From assembly GCA_015657535.1 (NCBI GenBank), contig JADHZB010001688.1, forward strand, positions 13,746 through 69,093: 55,348 nt of DNA. Direction: 5' to 3'. Shown here in pieces: positions 49,401 to 55,348 of the stretch (position 1 is its first letter; every line of letters begins with the position of its first letter). Position numbers and translations under genes: made by a program. Source of the stretch: Nephromyces sp. MM_2019. Taxonomy: Eukaryota; Apicomplexa; Aconoidasida; Nephromycida. The notes beneath the pieces are model-generated. The model did not search any database. It was given only the letters and a program-made list of their open reading frames with translations, and had not been told where the DNA came from.

Positions 49401-52400
49401 TAATCCCAAGACATCCCCAAATTGTTAGATATAATTTTCTCCAATGTAGATAGAGAAATATAGGATGAAGGCAGCTTTTAAAAGTTACACGCGTACATAC
49501 AAAAGCCTGAACACACACATACACCTCAACACACACACATACACACCTCAACACAGACATACACCCCTTGCCTGGCAGACGAATGTTCTGGTCCAGAGCC
49601 ATCAAAACCATGAGGAAGCATCAACACCACCCCACACTGACGATTCCACTTTGATTCACCACTCACAATGAATTGATCAATCGTTACTTGACAGCCATTG
49701 GCAAAGTCTCCAAACTGAGCTTCCCATATACACAGTGTGTCTGGGTGCTCGGTTGCATAACCTACTTCAAATCCCAACGCAGCAAACTCAGAGAGAGGAG
49801 AGTTATTTACTTCGATCTTTTGAGGGGCTTTCAAAGGCTCGAAGATATTATATTTATTGAAGAGAGTTTGATCGTGAAGAACTGCGTGTCTGTGAGAGAA
49901 TGTGCCTCGCTGTGTGTCTTGTCCGCTAAGCCTAACCTGGAGGAAGAGGAGAGATATGTGTGTGTAAAACTTGAAAAAAAGTTGAGCAGATTTGGTAGGA
50001 AAATGTGGAAGTTGAGAGAAATTTGAGTATATTTGGCAGGAAAATGTGGAAGTTGAGATAAATTTGAGCAGATTTGGTAGGAAAATGTGGAATTTGAAAG
50101 AAATTTGAGCAGATTTGGTATGAAAATGTGGAATTTGAGATAAATTTGAGTATATTTGGTAGGAAAATGTGGAAGTTGAGATAAATTTGAGCAGATTTGG
50201 TAGGAAAATGTGGAATTTGAGATAAATTTGAGCAGATTTGGTAGGAAAATGTGGAATTTGAGATAAATTTGAGCAGATTTGGTATGAAAATGTGGAATTT
50301 GAGAGAAATTTGAGCAGATTTGGTAGGAAAATGTGGAATTTGAGAGAAATTTGAGTATATTTGGTAAGAAAATGTGGAATTTGAGAGAAATTTGAGTATA
50401 TTTGGTAGGAAAATGTGGAAGTTGAGAGAAATTTGAGCAGATTTGGTAGGAAAATGTGGAAGTTGAGATAAATTTGAGCAGATTTGGTAGGAAAATGGAA
50501 AATTCCACAAAAATTGAATCATATCTTCTAGAAAAAACGTATCTTCTTCCAGAAAATGTAGATTTATATTAAATTTCACTGGACTTACTATACATTTTAT
50601 CATACTTTGAGTATGGTAGCACAAGCAATGAAAACGTGATAATTCGCGAGATTGAGATAAAGGGCAGGCAGCCAAACTTCAAGACAAAGCAAAGCAGCTC
50701 TAAGAGATATATGGAACAAATCAAAGACAGAAAGGGCTTCTAGAGACAAAAGAGTAAACAGGCCAAAATAATAAAAAAAATATGAAGCCTAGAAAGCTTT
50801 GTAACAGTTAAGAAAAAGAAGTGGATTTTTCTTAGCTAGTGTTTTGTGGGAGTTAGGCACTAGCTATACACCTACTTCGATCATAGCACAAAGAAAAAAC
50901 ACACGCGAGAGTGAAGTAACATTGCACACACACAAATATAATGCAAAGCAAAAAAATAGCCATAGATAACCCAAAGTCCTGGATTTCAACATGCTGAACA
51001 AAGCTCTTATCAAAGTTTCTAGCAAAGAGACAAAAGTTGGATACACATTACAGGAGGGAAATACGTAAAACTTCACTACCACAAAGACTCTGAATAAGCA
51101 GTCTAAAACCCCCAAAAAAACGCGAAAAAGCAAGAAAGATATGAGGAACTCTACGTTTTCAGTGTGAATTTTAAAATGAAAAAGCGAAACTTTTAGGTTT
51201 CCGCACACAAAAAAAAAAAAAAAAACAACACACACACACACACAAGTAAAATCTCCCATATTTGCTTAAATTTAAAGATATACAAAAAAAGGTATGAGAG
51301 AGACGCTAAGGTCTAGCATCTTCTATTGAGCTTATTCTTTTGACACTTATCATTCAGAGAAACTCATTGTTTCCCTACATCAAAAGATTCAATAGAACAC
51401 ACACACAAACAAAAACAGCGAAACTTACATGGAAGCCATCCGAGAGTAGTGACGCATAGGCAAGCAGTTCTGCAGTACCAAAGTCGATATTTTCACCCTT
51501 ATCAACAGAATCCAATCTTGCCTTAAAAATCTTCGCTATAGAAGGATGAGGGTTCAGCGAACTAGGTAATGTGAAGATACTCGTAGATAGCTCCTTCAGA
51601 TGATCGAGCTTAACGCCTGTAACTCTGGGAGAAACCGGCATGTTAGGCTGCACCATATGTTGCCATTGAGGGAGGTATTCTGCACACAAAAAACACGGTA
51701 TAAATCACGTCTAAAGATGAAGAACAAATTGCGGAAAAAGAGGCTTACAAACTTCCAGGAATCCACCCAATAAGATGGCAATGCGCAGCCTAATCACTAC
51801 AGCAGCAGGAGGATATCACAGTCAAAAAAGGGTTTGAATTAGTCGAAGAATGTACTCTATTCGCACACACAGCAGAGTTATGGGAGCTTCTTCTCAACGT
51901 TTTTTCAAAGTAGCATCTACACACGCATATTTTCTCCTAAAATAAAACTATTTGGCTAATGAAGCATCCCTAGAGGAAATACTCGCATGGGAGAGCAGAA
52001 ACAACACAGTAGCCTTTGAAGCAGCAAGACGTAACCCAAAGAGTATCAACGCGTATGAATCCATGAAAAAGATGAAAGTTTCAATCTATGAAGAGCTTTA
52101 TATAAACTCGTGGAAACAGAAAATGTTGCTTCCTATAGAACCAAGAAGGTAAATGAGTAGCTCGAATCAACCACTGAAACACACACTAGTTCCAATTATA
52201 CACTGGAAAATACTATACTCTTGAAAAGCCTAGGCAACTAACCATAAAACTTCGCAGTTGGCTCAAACGTCTTGGACTTTTCGTATTCATGGCTGTAAAA
52301 CTCAAAAATGTTTTTCTTGATTTCTTCAGTCTCCTCCTTAGTGACGATTCCCTGTATAACAGCAGCGTTGAAGACAGTTGATACAAACAAAAACCGAGAA

Positions 52401-54058
52401 AAAAACAGCAAATAGGATAGAGAAAATGGCAGGAATATTAGGCTAAAGGACCTGGAAAATTTCAGCCAGAAATCGTACGCCAGAAACCCTAAACCCTAAA
52501 CCAAGAAACCCTCTTAGCTTCACATGAAGAGGGGTCTCTAACAAAACAATTTCAAAGGAGTCGCCTGTAAAGTCAGATGCGAGTCCACTAACAATACATT
52601 AAGCTATAAGTTCAAGAAACTCTTTAAACAAGTAGAAATAGCACGGGAAATCACAATGCATATACACCACAGAGTATTTCTCTAGCCTTACTAGGAGCTT
52701 TCCTCCATTCAAATTAAGGCGAAAAAAACTAAAAAACACACCAGTTCAATGCTTAGATATACCATTGAATCAAAATATATACACACACACACACACACAC
52801 AAATATCTGAACTTATCTACGGTGCATAAAACAAATATTTATCCAGAAAGCACCCATATTTCCTCCTCTTCCTAAACAGCTAATCCCTGATAACTATGCT
52901 AGATGATTTTTTCGCTTCTAAGCTCATCTTCAACTTTCCAAAGCTAGTCCTTTCAATGTAGAAACTAGTTTTATCCTTTGGATTAATCAAAGAACCCAAC
53001 TGATTCAATCATTCGCACTCTTAAGAAAAACTCAAAGTCTCTACCATCACCTTATATCAAGCCCTACTTGTGTAGATGAAAATTCAAAGAGAATGAGCAC
53101 ACAATACAAGGAAAATCTCGCCATTTTTTCCCTACCTCTGAGACTAGCTTCTCTTCATAGATGTCCAAAACAGAAGGATGCCGGGCAATCAGAGTATACA
53201 TCAAGGGCTGGGTAAACTTAGGCATATCCAACTCATTGTGTCCAAAGCGTCTATAACCCACTAAATCTATGAAGACATCAGACTTAAATCTCTGTCGATA
53301 TTCCAGGGCTAATTCACTGACAAAAGTTACAGCTTCAGGATCATCAGCATTCACATGAAACACCGGAGCATCGATAGCCTTTGCCAGCTGAAAAAGACAT
53401 CAGTTTAAAGGGTGGGAATAAAACGCTAAAAATATACAGAAAATTTGGTGTTTTATGAGGAAGGAATGAGCGCCTACGAGTTATTCACTGGATTGGAATA
53501 CCTGAAGAAGATTTCTCCATGAAGAGGGGGTATTATGGAGCAAAAATATAGGATTTAGGCAATTGGATGCGTGTGTATGTGTGTGTGTTATGCAACTCTA
53601 TTACTTGGAAAAGAGAACAAGATTTCCTCTTGAAAAAATTATGGGAAATAACAGGGTGTGTGTTTATCAGACAGAACTCATTGAATAATATAGCAATGAA
53701 GCGGCTGCTTGATAGACATTTCTGACGATTTTGAGCGGCAAATTCAGCTTAAAGGTGCTAAAAGGCATTCGCATTAGACACACACAAGGTGAGCAGCGCG
53801 AAAGCACACACAGGCTGCATATTCATATCTTATATTAAGTACACACAATAAAACAAAACTCTGCCAGCCACAGCACACACAAGACTGTAAACTCACATCT
53901 GTGCAATACTTTCCAGATCCGCCATCCACTGAGCAAGTGGTAAAGCCAACTTGATTGTTAACCACTGCAAAAAGAGCACCAGAGAGCTACAATACAATAG
54001 CATTGCATCTGAAAAAACTTGAAATTATCAGCAACATACACGTCATGCTAGTGTTGAA

Positions 54059-54095
<37 letters not shown>

Positions 54096-55348
54096 CTATT
54101 ACACCTTTAAAGCGTGTAACTAAATAGGAAAATCAAAGTTTCAAAAAAAAAAGGTATCGCAATAGAGCTCCCTTTGATTGCTTTGAACTTATATAGCCAA
54201 AGAGCAGTGTGTCAGTGTGTGGAAAGCAGGCTATATGGATAAGCTATATGATACAGAGAGAACATCTCTGTTCAGTATTCAAAAGCAGCAAAATCATCCA
54301 AAGCAGTCCACGAGTAGCCCAAAAAAAAAAAAGAACCAGAATCTAACACGTTAAACTTTAAACCCTAAACCCTAATGTAGGTATCGCATGGCCACAAAAC
54401 TGAAACATACGCACACACAATTGATGAGAAATAATCAATTATATACACCATAACAACCCAATTTCACACTCTTACTTCAATACAAAAGTTTAGCCTAGTA
54501 ATGCTTATTACTGGCAAAAAACAAATTTCTCAGCGAAAAACAGTGAAGATCAAACTTTTACTGCATTTTTACTAAGTAAAGTCAGGATGCACACACATAT
54601 ATATCATTTCCATAATATAAGGATCAATCAGCAATTATCTTAAAACAAAGCAAATTTTCTCTGCTTTCATCAGAGCAACACACTAAACTGAAAGGCCTAC
54701 AAACTTACGAAACTAAAAGAAGATCGATCTCCTTCAAAGATATACTTCAGCATACTACCCTCTAACGACAGAGAAAACATACTAGCATGACACACAGAAG
54801 GCACTTTACCTATATGAATTGTTCCACCAACATCATAGCTTGGAAGTTTCGACATTTGCAATGTTTCATAGACTACTCCTTGACCGGCAAAAGAGGCATC
54901 TCCATGTATCACAATAGGCAAAACTCTGAGGAGAAGAAGGAGAAAGAGAGAGTTATTCGATTTTCTCTGAGAAGAGAGGGATGGTTAAAAATCAAACGAC
55001 ACATACATATATAGCTGAAGCTCGAAAATCACTAGTCGAACGGCAGGCATTGAACTTTCAACGTAGAAAAGACTTTAAATCTTTAGTTCTGCGGAAAAAA
55101 ACAAAAGAGAAGCAATCAATACAGCGCAACCAGCAGGTGAGGATTCCAAAATTATTCAAATTGAATCAAAATATAAAAAGTAGGTAAATACATTCATGTT
55201 CATCTTTGTGATTATGTTTATCTTCAGCATCTCCCTTGTCATCTTTGTGCATATCTTCACCATCTTCATCTTCTTCACCATCTTCATCTTCTTCACCATC
55301 TTCATCTTCTTCACCATCTTCATCTTCTTCACCATCTTCATCTTCTTC
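46490..55348 (-). CDS. OGDH: 2-oxoglutarate dehydrogenase E1 component (5' end outside window)
   Basis: E1 of the mitochondrial 2-oxoglutarate dehydrogenase complex uses thiamine diphosphate to decarboxylate 2-oxoglutarate in the TCA cycle. Nine exons in phase on the minus strand: 54925-54810, 53964-53897, 53387-53136, 52351-52243, 51679-51429, 49936-49563, 49165-48899, 48108-47867 and 46722-46490, about 637 residues to the TAA. Hallmarks in order: [10 protein letters not shown] and VNNQVGFTT (ThDP/Mg site), [37 protein letters not shown] (active-site histidine), [37 protein letters not shown] and WAQEEP. All are conserved, so the enzyme should be active. The N-terminal third lies beyond the right edge. 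An acidic (EEDEDG)n stretch at 55250-55348 may be part of the preceding exon. The exact acceptor of the first visible exon is 54925 or 54923. Confidence 0.97.
48112..48225. repeat. Purine/pyrimidine-biased GAA-GAT tract in OGDH intron
   Basis: The plus strand is gaagaagaggaagatgaaga repeated imperfectly for about 110 bases. On the OGDH sense (minus) strand it is a continuous CTTCTTCATC pyrimidine tract that abuts the acceptor of the exon starting at 48108. It therefore forms an exceptionally long polypyrimidine tract. Confidence 0.85.
49248..49284 (+). repeat. G-run cluster, potential G-quadruplex
   Basis: Four runs of 5, 7, 4 and 6 G lie within 37 bases, separated by AAAA, AAAA and AGGATAA. 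It satisfies the usual four-run G-quadruplex pattern on the plus strand. It sits in the OGDH intron between 49562 and 49166, on the non-coding strand, about 80-120 nt upstream of the acceptor. Confidence 0.75.
49978..50504. repeat. 41-bp minisatellite, 13 copies, in OGDH intron
   Basis: A 41-bp unit built around ggtaggaaaatgtggaattt and gagataaatttgagcagat is repeated 13 times, the last truncated. Copies differ at a few fixed sites (gagat/gagag, gagcaga/gagtata, ggaagtt/ggaattt, ggtagg/ggtatg) in a mosaic order. The array lies in the largest OGDH intron (51428-49937), just upstream of the acceptor at 49937. Confidence 0.97.
52487..52502 (-). repeat. Interstitial telomere-like repeat
   Basis: Two CCCTAAA units plus a partial third (TTTAGGG on the minus strand) lie in the OGDH intron between 53135 and 52352. 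A further aaaccct follows nearby. Confidence 0.8.
54060..54092. repeat. (CA)n microsatellite in OGDH intron
   Basis: An uninterrupted CA run of about 15 units (TG on the sense strand). Similar shorter runs occur in the OGDH region at 48860-48882, 51226-51245, 52782-52802 and 53573-53590. Confidence 0.95.
54360..54375 (-). repeat. Interstitial telomere-like repeat
   Basis: AAACCCTAAACCCTAA, two units of the telomere-type heptamer in the same orientation as at 52487, lies in the OGDH intron between 54809 and 53965. Confidence 0.8.
55250..55348 (-). repeat. 18-bp repeat encoding an acidic EEDEDG stretch
   Basis: About five copies of an 18-bp unit reach the right edge. On the minus strand one frame reads EEDEDG repeatedly and continues as a charged, His-rich stretch to about 55191, where gtattt could be a donor. 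It lies directly upstream of the first supported OGDH exon, so it may encode an acidic insertion ahead of the ThDP-binding block. Alternatively it is an intronic repeat. Confidence 0.5.

Noticed and set aside
49831..50675. Two overlapping minus-strand frames of 225 and 247 codons
   Set aside because: They run through the 41-bp minisatellite, which lacks stops in two frames. The only real coding part is the OGDH exon 49936-49563 at their left end.
50864..51259. 131-codon minus-strand frame
   Set aside because: It lies in the large OGDH intron, is dominated by CVCVV and FFFFF low complexity from TG and T runs, and has no similarity.
52..55348. Search for transposons, retroelements or viral genes
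   Set aside because: No reverse transcriptase, transposase or integrase motifs, long terminal repeats or target-site duplications were seen.

Overview
The window is nuclear DNA of an intron-rich, AT-rich eukaryote. Nearly every convincing gene is split into short exons by GT-AG introns of about 0.2-1.7 kb, so single open frames under-report the genes; the models below come from splice-site phase plus family similarity. Telomere-type TTTAGGG motifs lie inside introns, and the S1/P1 nuclease carries long low-complexity insertions. Together these suggest an alveolate, perhaps an apicomplexan or chromerid relative. This placement is inference only: TTTAGGG also occurs in plants and algae.

Layout. 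1-2064: repeats and only weak exon candidates. 2065-6744 (-): translation initiation factor eIF3 subunit f, complete, six clear exons plus a possible 15-nt microexon. 6745-12167: intergenic between divergent genes, with a degenerate 47-bp triple repeat and CA/TG tracts. 12168-19747 (+): large secreted or membrane-anchored S1/P1-type nuclease in five exons, with several zinc ligands apparently replaced. 19748-29134: no family recognised; it holds two identical tRNA-Phe(GAA) genes in opposite orientation and several low-confidence spliced models. 29135-32245 (+): seven-exon gene for a protein with a TerD-like (tellurium-resistance/stress) domain, the most unexpected gene here. 32246-38076: nothing firm. 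38077-41526 (+): ten-TM nucleotide-sugar/drug-metabolite-type transporter of the SLC35F class, with a GC-AG intron. 41527-46489: nothing firm. 46490 to the right edge (-): 2-oxoglutarate dehydrogenase E1, nine exons visible, running out of the window at its N-terminal side.

The genes do not form a pathway. eIF3f (translation) and OGDH (mitochondrial TCA cycle) are housekeeping genes, the nuclease and the transporter are membrane-system proteins, and the TerD-like protein is of unknown role. Two architectural signals stand out. All eight visible OGDH 5' splice sites and all five eIF3f ones are followed downstream by TG-repeat tracts. The block from about 19.1 to 46.2 kb almost lacks the CA/TG microsatellites that are frequent on both flanks.
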